Of a stretch of DNA of 64,000 nucleotides, positions 55,321 through 63,796 are shown in pieces. The position numbers were made by a program, and so were the translations under genes. Under the pieces are notes generated by a model. The model searched no databases, had not been told where the DNA came from, and saw only the letters and a list, made by a program, of their open reading frames with translations. The DNA lies in contig JAAUZE010000017.1 of the NCBI GenBank assembly GCA_014804755.1, positions 207,787-271,786 on the forward strand. Direction: 5' to 3'. Each line of letters starts with the position of its first letter. The first letter of the stretch is position 1. The stretch comes from Lachnospiraceae bacterium (GTDB lineage Bacteria; Bacillota; Clostridia; Lachnospirales; Lachnospiraceae).

Positions 55321-56478
55321 TCACCCCACCCTTCTCTCCCAAACATCATACCCCTGACGTCTGGCGGAGTCATATACCGGTCGCATATTTTTCTCCAGGA
55401 TTCCGTAAAATTCCGCCTCCGAATTTCCTTCCCGATACAGCTCCCGGTTCGCCCAAATAGAATGCAGGTTATCCCTGTAGCAATCTTCATATCGCTTTCG
55501 AATTCCTGCTGCCCCATGAATCATCTCATACATCATGTACTGATTCTTGGCAAACCGAATGAAATAATCATTCCAATCCGGTAAACGGTTATTCTTCGAA
55601 GAATTCAAAGAAGAATCCATCGGCATCAGATTCCAGAGCTCATCATTCATGACAAACGACCACGGAATAAAATGATCCACGTCATAATTCTTTTCGTCAA
55701 TCGGTTTATCCGTGAATACATCCGTCACGCTCCGCAATTCAAGAATGCCGTCCCATAGTTTTCGCACATGCGAGAGCTTCCGCATCTTCTCGTCCAGCGG
55801 CGCAAGCTTATAAATAAGTCCCGGCACTTCCGGATTATTGTTTTGTAACCACTTTACTTTTTCACACTGAATCCACCCTAAGATTGCGACCGTATTGTCC
55901 TTAATCATCTGAATCCAGGCGTCGCTGAATGTCAACTTTCTCCTCAGACCATTCTCATCTCCGAATGTGTAAGGGAGCAGTCTATCGCCGGAACTCAGCT
56001 TGTTATAATAAGCCATCATTCTGCCCGCGCTGCTGTCCAGACTGATTTTCTCACCGCTCTTATTCGCAAACCCTGATAGTGCTTTATAGGGCACGTTTAG
56101 CGTCAATGCCTGCTTTTCCGCATGAAGCTCCCTATCAAACTGTTTGATCGCATTTTTAATCTCCACCTTTGATGCATTCGCCGGCAGGCCGCTCAAATCC
56201 TTTAGTTTTTTCACGGCTTTTTCCAGATTATCCTTGATTCCTCCGTCACCCCAAATACCGCTTAAGTGAATATGGAATTCCAAAACCGAATACCATGCAT
56301 TCGAGATCATTTCATCAATGATCTCATCGTAGGCAGCTTCCGTTCTGTTCTCCGATATGAGCTGCACGATCGCTTCCAGCCAATAAAACTTGTAGCAGTA
56401 GGACGGATCCTTCATCATGCGCGAAAAACCTTCGATATCCAATTTGTTATAATAATGCGCGTCAATCGTTAATGGCAT
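55321..56478 (-). CDS. HNH endonuclease-domain protein
   Basis: 385 residues from ATG 56478 with GGGGG six bases upstream. The frame to 56550 has no site. The first 240 residues are helical. The HNH site is NYDVDHFIPWSF, then WNLMPMDSSLNSSKNNRLP, with the Asp-His pair and two downstream Asn, so the nuclease core appears complete. The last 80 residues are again helical. The gene lies between the large SIR2 gene and a MazG-like gene. A role in cutting phage DNA is inferred. Palindromes at 56532-56609 precede it. Confidence 0.82.
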   Translation of the reverse strand: MPLTIDAHYYNKLDIEGFSRMMKDPSYCYKFYWLEAIVQLISENRTEAAYDEIIDEMISNAWYSVLEFHIHLSGIWGDGGIKDNLEKAVKKLKDLSGLPANASKVEIKNAIKQFDRELHAEKQALTLNVPYKALSGFANKSGEKISLDSSAGRMMAYYNKLSSGDRLLPYTFGDENGLRRKLTFSDAWIQMIKDNTVAILGWIQCEKVKWLQNNNPEVPGLIYKLAPLDEKMRKLSHVRKLWDGILELRSVTDVFTDKPIDEKNYDVDHFIPWSFVMNDELWNLMPMDSSLNSSKNNRLPDWNDYFIRFAKNQYMMYEMIHGAAGIRKRYEDCYRDNLHSIWANRELYREGNSEAEFYGILEKNMRPVYDSARRQGYDVWERRVG

Positions 56479-56531
56479 GATATACCCCCGCATATCACAA
56501 ACAATACTTGTAATACTGAATAAATATTCGT

Positions 56532-56609
56532 GAAGAAATGCCAAAGGCATTTCTTCGGAAAATGACTTAGATGTTCTTAGGTTGGGTTATTTCCAACCTT
56601 AGAACATCT
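56532..56609. repeat. Two adjacent hairpins between the MazG-like and HNH genes
   Basis: The first has an 11-bp perfect stem (GAAGAAATGCC, AAA, GGCATTTCTTC). The second has 16-bp arms with one mismatch (AGATGTTCTTAGGTTG and CAACCTTAGAACATCT). The second lies in the last codons of the MazG-like gene, so the sequence EDVLRLEITQPKNI is encoded by the inverted repeat. They could limit transcription into the HNH gene. Confidence 0.65.
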
Positions 56610-56920
56610 TCATTTTCTTCGTTCCCACTCCAAAAAATCCTCTTTTCAAAACCGCCGCGTTTTTCTCTTTTCGCATTCCGGACTTCCATCAGTTCTTCTA
56701 CGGAATGTCCGCGCGCCTCGCAGATCGCAAACAGCACCTCCAGCACATCCGCCATTTCCTCAATGGACTTGTCCGCCTGATACTCCGCTACTTCTTCATT
56801 TAATTTTTGATCAAGCTCTTTCAGATACTCTTCGTCATCTAATATTCTTGTAATGGGCTTTTTCCCATCCGCGATAATGATCTGCGGAATATGATCGCGA
56901 ACTAATTTCCCTTTCCTCAT
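56567..56920 (-). CDS. MazG-like/phosphoribosyl-ATP pyrophosphohydrolase-like protein
   Basis: 117 residues. The helical core with EEVAEYQADKSIEEMADVLEVLFAI fits an all-alpha NTP pyrophosphatase: two EE(V/M)xE-type acid clusters with Asp. MRKGKLVRDHIPQII is the usual start of Bacillota members. Such enzymes remove unusual nucleotides or lower NTP levels. The start has GGTGG six bases upstream. The tail from NEENED onward arises from an inverted repeat and may be a late addition. A second, broken copy of its middle lies at 56962-57065. Confidence 0.82.
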   Translation of the reverse strand: MRKGKLVRDHIPQIIIADGKKPITRILDDEEYLKELDQKLNEEVAEYQADKSIEEMADVLEVLFAICEARGHSVEELMEVRNAKREKRGGFEKRIFWSGNEENEDVLRLEITQPKNI

Positions 56921-56961
56921 TCACATCCACCATCCAATTTGTTTTCCCCGCTCGTTTCCGC

Positions 56962-57065
56962 TTCTTCTTCTCAAAGTCGCCCATTTTTCTCTTTTCGCAT
57001 TCCGGACTTCCATCAGATCTTCTACGGAACCCCTTACCCTCACATCTCGCAAACAGTATTTTCTG
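56962..57065 (-). pseudogene. Remnant of a second MazG-like gene
   Basis: The minus strand encodes LMEVRNAKREK, matching residues about 78-88 of the gene at 56567-56920, with matching DNA on both sides (ATTCCGGACTTCCATCAG). The reading is frameshifted before and after. Only about 100 bases are similar. It seems to be the relic of a tandem duplication. Confidence 0.65.
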
Positions 57066-57137
57066 TCGAAATAGATCATTTATTATCATACCACAGCTTT
57101 CATCTTGCTTCTATATGTTTCATTCATAACGAAGTCC

Positions 57138-57166
57138 AAAAAAAACAGGAGCCTGCGCCAGCTCCT
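57138..57166 (-). terminator. Orphan terminator upstream of the MazG-like genes
   Basis: On the minus strand AGGAGC and GCTCCT flank an 8-base loop and are followed by GTTTTTTTT. It is well formed, but the only gene further upstream on this strand is the chemoreceptor 650 bases away, with a plus-strand gene between. It may be left over from a lost gene. Confidence 0.6.
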
Positions 57167-57355
57167 TTCTTCCAACATTTGCATTTCTCCCCTCCACCCG
57201 CCCTGCGCATACTACAGGTATGCACTATTGCTCAAATACAGCATCCATCTATCCGATTTTGAAGTCCTCCTATTCTATAATAATAGGGACAGCAAGGATT
57301 TTGATTCTCTAACCGGAGATACGATAAAAAAGCACGAACAAGAACAGGGGTTTTT

Positions 57356-57688
57356 ATGAAGAATCACACTCATACTTACAGAAAAGAATTCTGCAGCCGC
57401 CTTACAAAGCTTAGAATGGACAGGGATGTTTCCGCACGTGACATGAGCCTTTCGCTTGGTTTAAGCGAGAGTTATATTAATAAGATTGAAAACGAGAAAA
57501 CGCTTCCGAGTATGAGCACGTTCTTTGATATTTGCGATTATTTTCATATCTCGCCGCAGGAGTTTTTCAATATCAATGAGCCGTTTCCGGTTGAGATCGC
57601 GCTCGCTCTGAAAGAAATGAATCACATGAACAAGGATCAGCTTAAGCGCATGATCGCTTTTATGAAAGACATTAATCATCGGACTTAA
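57356..57688 (+). CDS. Small XRE-family regulator
   Basis: 110 residues. The HTH covers about 15-70: SRLTKLRMDRDVSARDMSLS, LGLSESYINKIENEKTLPS and FFDICDYFHISPQEFF. The last 40 residues form a helical dimerisation or partner segment (ALALKEMNHMNKDQLKRMI). The ATG follows AGGGG by five bases. It is flanked by a terminator at its end and is the only plus-strand gene in this part of the window. The target is unknown. Confidence 0.85.
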   Translation: MKNHTHTYRKEFCSRLTKLRMDRDVSARDMSLSLGLSESYINKIENEKTLPSMSTFFDICDYFHISPQEFFNINEPFPVEIALALKEMNHMNKDQLKRMIAFMKDINHRT

Positions 57689-57695
57689 CGTTTCA

Positions 57696-57724
57696 CGTGC
57701 CGCGTTTCCGCGGCACGTTTCTTT
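57696..57724 (+). terminator. Terminator of the small XRE gene
   Basis: CGTGCCGCG and CGCGGCACG form a perfect 9-bp stem with a four-base loop, followed by TTTCTTTCT. It begins eight bases after the XRE stop. Confidence 0.75.
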
Positions 57725-57753
57725 CTATCTTATAGGAATTTCCTCAACCCAGA

Positions 57754-57812
57754 AGAATTCGCCTTTGGCGAATTCTTCGAAAGAATGGCGCCTTGTGCCA
57801 TTCTTTTTTATG
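57754..57812. repeat. Two further hairpins between convergent genes
   Basis: GAAGAATTCGCC-TTT-GGCGAATTCTTC is a perfect 12-bp palindrome. AGAATGGC and GCCATTCT follow with an 8-base stem and then TTTTTTA. The second could end plus-strand transcripts and touches the chemoreceptor stop. The first has no T tract and resembles the stem at 56532-56556. Confidence 0.65.
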
Positions 57813-59172
57813 AGGTTGTTGCATAATAACTGATTTTTTGAAGATCTTCCAGCAGACCGCCGGAATACGCTTCGGCCTCCCTGTAGATCTGCTCTGCGCG
57901 GGCGTATTGCTCGTTGTGGATCGCCTGTATCACTTCCGCGCCAAACTGGTGGAATCGTTTATGTTTTTCTCCCAGCGCCCTCCAAAGAGGAAGAACCTCC
58001 GGGATCTGCGGGGTAAGCGCATAATAAAAATGTCCGAATCCGCACTTATGGGAATCAAGCTGCAGCGGCGTCAGCGCACGATTGTTCACCATCTTTTGCA
58101 GATTCGCAAGCCATGTGCGATGCGCGCTGATCGCATTCTGTACATATTTTGCAAATTCCGAACGATCCATATGATAAAACGGATCCTCCGTCATACTGCC
58201 GATCTGCTTGACGGCATCATCAAGATTCTGTTCAATCCCTACCACCGGTTTGACAGCCTCTCCCAGATCAAGACCGACCTGTCTCATAAAATCCGTACTT
58301 TCTCTCAGCTGATTTTCCATTTCTGTCATGGAACTGCTGAGCTCTTCACTGATCCCTGCGATCGAGCTGATCGAATCATTGACCTTGGCGACATGCGCCT
58401 GATTGTCATTGTTCAATTTCCATACATTGGTGATCTTATCCGTCACGCCCTCCAGCGCTTTCACCGTTTCCTCCGTACTTTTGACGCTTGCACGCGACGC
58501 ATTGCGGACGCCATCCAAAAAATCATCCATACTGCCGGTCAGCTTTTGGGTTTCCTCAGCCAGCTCGCGGATTTCACCCGCCACGACCGAAAAGCCGCGT
58601 CCTGCCTCGCCCGCCCTTGCCGCTTCCACACTGGCGTTCAGCGCGAGAAGATTCGTCTGCATGGAAATCGTGGAAATTCCGGAAACGATCTGCCCGATAT
58701 TGTCAATGATCTGGAACAGACCATTCATATCCTGCTCCAGCTTTTGAGACATCGCTATGGCATGTTCGGAAAGCTCTTTGATCGCGGTAAGCTCATTCTG
58801 CCCCTGCTCGATCTTCCGATAAACGCCGTCCGTTTCTGACGCAACCTCAATAATGGTGTTTGTCAGTTCTGTATGCTGGTTCTCGGCGTCCCCGAACCCA
58901 TCATAACGACCCGACGCTCCGAAAATTCTTTCCGACGCCATTTTTATCTGATTGGAAATATCCATGATTTTTTGCGTCTGATACTGCATGGTAAGGTCGA
59001 GAGAGCTGATCTGCATGACCGCTTTGATATTCTTGTCAAACACTTCCGCAAGCTGCCCCCGGCCGTTCTGCAGTCTTTCATAGATATCCTGCAGCTCCGG
59101 GAAATTCTTATAATCCGCTTCCTTTAACTCCGAAACGGATTTGACAAGTTCAGATTTCTTTTTAATCTTCAT
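57808..59172 (-). CDS. Soluble methyl-accepting chemotaxis protein with a CZB domain
   Basis: 454 residues. There is no membrane helix. The signalling hairpin has [20 protein letters not shown] and [15 protein letters not shown], the highly conserved tip. The C-terminal 120 residues form the zinc-binding CZB domain with [21 protein letters not shown] and [12 protein letters not shown] proteins sense zinc or hypochlorite and signal to CheA. The start after GAGGG is at the second ATG of ATGGAAATG. It is transcribed alone. No chemotaxis genes are nearby. Confidence 0.88.
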   Translation of the reverse strand: MKIKKKSELVKSVSELKEADYKNFPELQDIYERLQNGRGQLAEVFDKNIKAVMQISSLDLTMQYQTQKIMDISNQIKMASERIFGASGRYDGFGDAENQHTELTNTIIEVASETDGVYRKIEQGQNELTAIKELSEHAIAMSQKLEQDMNGLFQIIDNIGQIVSGISTISMQTNLLALNASVEAARAGEAGRGFSVVAGEIRELAEETQKLTGSMDDFLDGVRNASRASVKSTEETVKALEGVTDKITNVWKLNNDNQAHVAKVNDSISSIAGISEELSSSMTEMENQLRESTDFMRQVGLDLGEAVKPVVGIEQNLDDAVKQIGSMTEDPFYHMDRSEFAKYVQNAISAHRTWLANLQKMVNNRALTPLQLDSHKCGFGHFYYALTPQIPEVLPLWRALGEKHKRFHQFGAEVIQAIHNEQYARAEQIYREAEAYSGGLLEDLQKISYYATTS

Positions 59173-59291
59173 TTCCATCCCTCATTCTTTCATCTTGCAG
59201 TCCACATGTTATAATACCATAATACGGGATTTTAGAGTTTTTGCAAGCATTTATGCAATTAAACGTAATTTTGGATGTTTTTGGATATTCT

Positions 59292-59960
59292 TTATTCCAC
59301 GATGCGCCCATCCTGCATTTTGATCAAACGATCTGTCTGCCCGGCCAGCTCCAGATCATGCGTTACCATCACGATCGTAAGACCTTCCCTGTTTAACCGC
59401 CTAAGCAGCTCCATGATCTGCTTTCCGTTTTCATGATCCAAATTTCCGGTCGGTTCATCGGCAAGCAGCACACTCGGCGAATTGGCGATCGCACGTGCGA
59501 TCGCTACGCGTTGCTGCTCCCCGCCGGACATTTGCGACGGCTTGCTCTTTAGCTTATTTTCCAGTCCCACCTCTGCGAGCAGTTCTGCTGCCCTGCGCTT
59601 GCGCTGTGCGGACCGGACCCCTCCGTACCCCATCGGCAGCGCGACATTATGTGCGGCGTCCATTTCTCCCGCGAGATAAAAGGATTGAAAAACAAATCCG
59701 ATCTTTTTGTTCCGGAAATTCGCAAGCGCTCTGTTTTTCATTCCGCTGACATCCTCATTCTCAAACAGATAACGTCCCTGCGTCTGCCTGTCCATCCCGC
59801 CGAGAATATTGAGCAGCGTGCTTTTTCCGCAGCCGGAGCGTCCCGTGACCGCCACAAATTCTCCCTTCTCTATCTGAAAAGAAACGCCATGTAATGCCTG
59901 ATATTCGTTTTTTCCGCTCTGATAAATTTTCGTCAGACCTTCCGCCTGTATGAACGCCAT
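59292..59960 (-). CDS. ABC transporter ATP-binding protein (LolD type) of the 59-64 kb operon
   Basis: 222 residues with Walker A GRSGCGKSTL, signature MSGGEQQRVAIARA and Walker B VLLADEPTGNLD, plus MVTHDLEL. All sites are intact. The start has AGGGGA seven bases upstream. It is the last gene of the operon, after two half-size permeases. The family drives FtsX-like permeases of the MacB/LolCDE kind. The substrate may be linked to the secreted Cys-rich protein or to the lipoprotein in the same operon. Confidence 0.9.
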   Translation of the reverse strand: MAFIQAEGLTKIYQSGKNEYQALHGVSFQIEKGEFVAVTGRSGCGKSTLLNILGGMDRQTQGRYLFENEDVSGMKNRALANFRNKKIGFVFQSFYLAGEMDAAHNVALPMGYGGVRSAQRKRRAAELLAEVGLENKLKSKPSQMSGGEQQRVAIARAIANSPSVLLADEPTGNLDHENGKQIMELLRRLNREGLTIVMVTHDLELAGQTDRLIKMQDGRIVE

Positions 59961-59987
59961 CTTCTGATCCCCTACATTCTTTTCAAT

Positions 59988-60101
59988 TTTTTCAATAACT
60001 CCATCGCATGTTCACGCCCGATAAGTCCTTTAACATCCCCGCCGCATGCTCCTGCCCTACAGCTCCTTCAGCGTTCCCGCCACATTCTCGCGCCCCACAA
60101 C
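59988..60101 (-). repeat. Three tandem 38-nt repeats at the 3' end of a permease gene
   Basis: On the minus strand, units at 60064-60101, 60026-60063 and 59988-60025 are each 38 bases long. They encode, in three different frames, VVGRENVAGTLKE, AVGQEHAAGMLKD and LIGREHAMELLKK. The unit is not a multiple of three, so each copy is open in the next frame. The annotated permease stops at 60057, in the second unit. Slippage or recombination between units would switch its C-terminus. Confidence 0.75.
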
Positions 60102-61301
60102 AGCAAGCGCGATCCCGCTGATGCCGAACGCCTCCATGAGCGTGATTCCCACCGCGCACCATGCGGTAAGACTGTGCCACGCTCCCGTAAGACCGATCCC
60201 CGTGATACGCAGCCGCGGCGTCACATACCACGCCGCCGCCCCCGCAAGCAGTCCGCCCACAGCAAAGCAAAGAAAAACCTCCAAAAATACCTCTATGAAG
60301 ATCTGACCTTTCGTCGCGCCATATGCAAGCGACACCGCCTGTTCTTTTTTTCTCCGGTGCAGGATCAAAATGAAAACCCCGATCATTCCGGTCATGATGA
60401 TAAGCAGCATAGAGACCGCCGCAAGTAATAAGGACTGATACGGGATCATCAGATCCGAAGCGGATTTTTCCAAGCTCAGCATACGATCCGATATTCCGTA
60501 CTGAATTCCCGGATGCCGCTCAGCCAAAAGCCGGCAAAACGCCATCAGCTCGGTGATGTTTTCATCATTCCGTTCTCCCTGATAACTCGCGATCACGCAT
60601 TTGTTGATCATCACAAGCGCGATCGCATCCTCATTCTCCATCCTCTCCATCCTCTCAAGCGGCAGGATCAGACAATCCGACAGACGAATCTGATCTTCCC
60701 CCATTGAAAACATCGGCATGGAAGAATTCAGACAGATACCTCCCTGTGCCTCGTCAAGCAAATGCACCTTTGTAAGGTCAACGATCTGCTGCTCCCCGAG
60801 ATACGCCGTGTCACCCTCAAAATAATAGGACAGATAATCATACTCGTTTTGCAGCGCCGCGCGCGCCTTTAATTCGTTCAGCGTATCATATGCATCCTGT
60901 CCGATATAAACCGCTCCCGTTTCCCTCTCCATTCCAAACAATTTCACAAAATCGGCGTCACTTAAAAAGCAACAGTGATAGCTGTACTCATTCCAATCAC
61001 TGTCCATTGTATCGCTGTCCCGATACGGGAAGTAAAACAGCTTTTCCTCCATTTCCGGATAGTCCTTTATATCCTGCGGCGTAATTGCATATTCCTGTCC
61101 GAACGCACCCGAGAAGCTCAACTCCACATCCTCTGCTTTCGTCTGATTTCGAATTGCTTGCAATTGACCTGCACAGGACAGTGACAGGTTCAAGCAGCTC
61201 ATAAAAGCTGTTATACTGATTGCATAGACCAAGATCAACACGCTGTACTTTCCTTTATTATGTATAAAATGAAAACCTGCCTTTTCGGCTGAATATCTCA
61301 T
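60057..61301 (-). CDS. Half-size FtsX-like permease, second of a pair
   Basis: 414 residues. An N-terminal helix (about 18-40), an extracellular domain of 200 residues and a three-helix FtsX module (about 290-405, with VSLAYGATKGQIFIEVFLEVF). The C-terminus VVGRENVAGTLKEL is the first of three tandem repeats, so its end may vary. It overlaps the first permease by four bases. The two permeases together would equal the single large permease type seen at 14.3-16.6 kb. The function is probably export or extraction across the membrane. Confidence 0.85.
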   Translation of the reverse strand: MRYSAEKAGFHFIHNKGKYSVLILVYAISITAFMSCLNLSLSCAGQLQAIRNQTKAEDVELSFSGAFGQEYAITPQDIKDYPEMEEKLFYFPYRDSDTMDSDWNEYSYHCCFLSDADFVKLFGMERETGAVYIGQDAYDTLNELKARAALQNEYDYLSYYFEGDTAYLGEQQIVDLTKVHLLDEAQGGICLNSSMPMFSMGEDQIRLSDCLILPLERMERMENEDAIALVMINKCVIASYQGERNDENITELMAFCRLLAERHPGIQYGISDRMLSLEKSASDLMIPYQSLLLAAVSMLLIIMTGMIGVFILILHRRKKEQAVSLAYGATKGQIFIEVFLEVFLCFAVGGLLAGAAAWYVTPRLRITGIGLTGAWHSLTAWCAVGITLMEAFGISGIALAVVGRENVAGTLKEL

Positions 61302-62398
61302 TGACTCTCCTTTAATATCTCACACACCTGTTTTTTCCCCACAAGCACCGCCACAATCGTTATGCTGATCAACGCGGCAGCCACCGCTCCGAACAACAAA
61401 AACATCGCTGTCAGCGCCACGCCCGGGTACGTACTGATCAAACTGGAAATCCTTTTTACCGGAATAAACAACACCATATCTACGCAGAACGCCACTACAA
61501 ACAGAAAAAAGTTTTCCAAAAAGATTTCGAGAATCGTCTGTGCTTTCGATGCGCCTAACGCCATCCTCAGCCCGATCTGATATTTTTGCTCCATGACCTT
61601 TCCGAACAGAATTGCCACCATACTGCAAACCGCGGGCAGCAAAACCATCAGACTGGAATACAGCCTTTTTCCGATCTGCTTATCAATGGAATCGTAATAT
61701 TCTGCATAGATTTCTTCCCCGTGTGTGATAGCGCGTATCTCACCAAGAGAAAGATTCCTCCTTATATTGCCCTGCGTGATCTCCCCAAATCCTTCCGATG
61801 CATAGATACTCACCCGATACTGGATCAGACTGCTTCCGATCACCTGATACAGCCAGTTCTGTGACACCATGATTCCGCCAAACATCATGGGGCACTGAAC
61901 AATACCGACGACCTCAAGTTCATTTCCCATGACATTGATGATATCACCAATCCGCCTATTTTCTCCCCATCCGCACAGACAGTAGGGCGCACCCTGTTCC
62001 TGTTCTTCCTCTGTCAGCAGTCGTCCCTCAACAAGCCGATAACCTTCCTGCTCCAAATACGCATCCGTGTAGGAAGATAAACCGCCCTGACGGAAACTTC
62101 CATCTACATAAACCGTGGTCGTATAATAAGTGATGAACCCGTACTGTAACCCGTTTTCCTCCAGCCAGGACATCTTATCCCGATAATCGTCTAACGGCAC
62201 AAGCGTATCAAAGCAATCCACGATCATATGCCGCTCGGCATCCTCGTATTTACACAACTCCCGATTGTAAATAATCTCTTTGATAATGGTCGCCATGCCG
62301 AGCGGATACAGCATCCCGATCGCCAAGGTGATAACAACGATCAGATTGATTACTTTATGATATTGTAAGCTTTCCCTGATGTTGCTGAAATAAAACAC
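61298..62398 (-). CDS. Half-size FtsX-like permease, first of a pair
   Basis: 366 residues with an N-terminal helix (about 15-40), an extracellular domain and an FtsX module (about 250-355, with QIGLRMALGASKAQTILEIF). The C-terminus VGKKQVCEILKESQ parallels that of the second permease. It begins three bases after the lipoprotein stop and overlaps the second permease by four bases, so all are translated in series. Confidence 0.85.
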   Translation of the reverse strand: MFYFSNIRESLQYHKVINLIVVITLAIGMLYPLGMATIIKEIIYNRELCKYEDAERHMIVDCFDTLVPLDDYRDKMSWLEENGLQYGFITYYTTTVYVDGSFRQGGLSSYTDAYLEQEGYRLVEGRLLTEEEQEQGAPYCLCGWGENRRIGDIINVMGNELEVVGIVQCPMMFGGIMVSQNWLYQVIGSSLIQYRVSIYASEGFGEITQGNIRRNLSLGEIRAITHGEEIYAEYYDSIDKQIGKRLYSSLMVLLPAVCSMVAILFGKVMEQKYQIGLRMALGASKAQTILEIFLENFFLFVVAFCVDMVLFIPVKRISSLISTYPGVALTAMFLLFGAVAAALISITIVAVLVGKKQVCEILKESQ

Positions 62399-62401
62399 GA
62401 T

Positions 62402-63469
62402 CTATTCTTCTCCTTCCGTGCGGAACACCTTATAAAGATAGCCCAGCGTATCAGTCACATAAAACGTATTCTCATCCTGCAAATACATATACATATCATG
62501 CGCCTGCACTTCTTCTATATAAAACATCGTATCTAAGATTTCCGCTTCCATTGAAAACCGATTCATTTTTCCCCAAACCATCGATACCGTATAGATCGTG
62601 TCCTCCCTAATCACAAAATCCGCCGGCGTATACATATAAGGAAGCTCACAAATCTTCTGCAATCCGTTCCTTTCTACCCGATAAACCCAGTTCTCCCCCG
62701 ATTTCCATCCATATTCCGTAGTTTCTCTGTAATACTGCCACTTATCCGCCGCATACACAACTCCATCCTGTTCCGCCAAATATCCCAAAACTCCTCCAGA
62801 AACAATACATAGTTCGCCCCCTTCAATATAGAAAAGGCTCGTTCCACCCCCATAGGAAGAATCCGCAGCAACAAAAATCGTATCGTCTCCGGCAATCGCC
62901 ATATCATGATATTTTCCGCCGCTTGGCAGTTCACCGCCTTCAAACAAAATCTCCCTGACATACGTCATATCCATATCAAACACCTGAATCCTCATATTCC
63001 CGGAATCCAGCACATAAATTTCATTTTCGTGAAGAAGAATGGCTGTCGGTGTCACAAAATTTCCTGTTTCAGAACCGAGCTCCCCATAGCTTTCTACAAA
63101 GTCTCCGTCCGTTGTCAGGCGCACAACACAATGATTTCTCATATCGCAGACCAGCAGATCCTCCCCATCAAATACAACACCCCCTGGTGCACTGATCTTC
63201 GTCTTCCCCGTCTCCCACACCTCATAGCCAAACGAATCCTCATCAGGAAGTGGAAGCGGTGCCGGGAACTCTCCGCGCTCAAACGGATCATCATCAACAT
63301 CCTCAATACCGCCCCCTTGCATGTTGCCCGCACCATCATCCCGCGACACATTTTCCTGCGACTGTCCCTCAGTTTCTTTGTCCACCCCGTTTGCCGCACA
63401 ACCCACACAGCCCGTCAGTATGATAGCTGCAAGCACAGATATCAAAACTCTATTCTTCCACTTTTCCAT
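62402..63469 (-). CDS. Lipoprotein with an NHL/six-bladed propeller
   Basis: 355 residues. The signal peptide ends in ILTGC or VGC, either of which could be the lipidated Cys. A Gly/Asp-rich linker of about 50 residues follows. The rest contains NHL-like units: GVVFDGEDLLVCDMRNHCVVRL, ETGNFVTPTAILLHENEIYV and LDSGNMRIQVFDM, read in parts. Such propellers bind peptides or sugars. Its place between the Cys-rich secreted protein and the permeases suggests it is the extracellular binding partner of the transporter. Confidence 0.78.
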   Translation of the reverse strand: MEKWKNRVLISVLAAIILTGCVGCAANGVDKETEGQSQENVSRDDGAGNMQGGGIEDVDDDPFERGEFPAPLPLPDEDSFGYEVWETGKTKISAPGGVVFDGEDLLVCDMRNHCVVRLTTDGDFVESYGELGSETGNFVTPTAILLHENEIYVLDSGNMRIQVFDMDMTYVREILFEGGELPSGGKYHDMAIAGDDTIFVAADSSYGGGTSLFYIEGGELCIVSGGVLGYLAEQDGVVYAADKWQYYRETTEYGWKSGENWVYRVERNGLQKICELPYMYTPADFVIREDTIYTVSMVWGKMNRFSMEAEILDTMFYIEEVQAHDMYMYLQDENTFYVTDTLGYLYKVFRTEGEE

Positions 63470-63526
63470 AAAAATCTCCTCTCCATAAAATTTTTAATAC
63501 GGAATAAGCCCTGGGCATCATCTAGT

Positions 63527-63796
63527 TTAACAGCATCCCCTATCCTCTACACGGGTGTTGGACAAAGTAAACTTTTCCCCCATATTTAGATAAGTACAAC
63601 TTTTTTGCAGTTTATAAGTAACATATAGATTCAAACGCGTTCCATCACACATAGGCGTCCGGCGTTCCGGTGTCACACTAACCGTAGTCCATCCGCCACA
63701 TGAAAACTCATCCTCCGCTTGTACAGTTTTCGGCATAGTCGAAAACATCATAAGCGCTGCGCCAAGGCAGCAGATTACTTTGTTCATTCGTTTCAT
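63527..63796 (-). CDS. Small secreted Cys-rich protein
   Basis: 89 residues with a clear signal peptide (MKRMNKVICCLGAALMMFS, cleavage probably after VQA). The mature part has about 62 residues and five Cys, with CGGWTTVSV, RRTPMCDGTRLNLYVTY and a terminal RGCC. The start has GAAGAGG. It is the first gene of the operon with the lipoprotein and the ABC permeases. I do not recognise a family. It could be an antimicrobial or signalling peptide, or a surface protein, with export or immunity by the neighbouring transporter. Confidence 0.6.
   Translation of the reverse strand: MKRMNKVICCLGAALMMFSTMPKTVQAEDEFSCGGWTTVSVTPERRTPMCDGTRLNLYVTYKLQKSCTYLNMGEKFTLSNTRVEDRGCC

Noticed and set aside
57838..58839. 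333-codon plus-strand frame opposite the chemoreceptor
   Set aside because: It is antisense to a highly conserved MCP signalling domain, and long open antisense frames are typical there.
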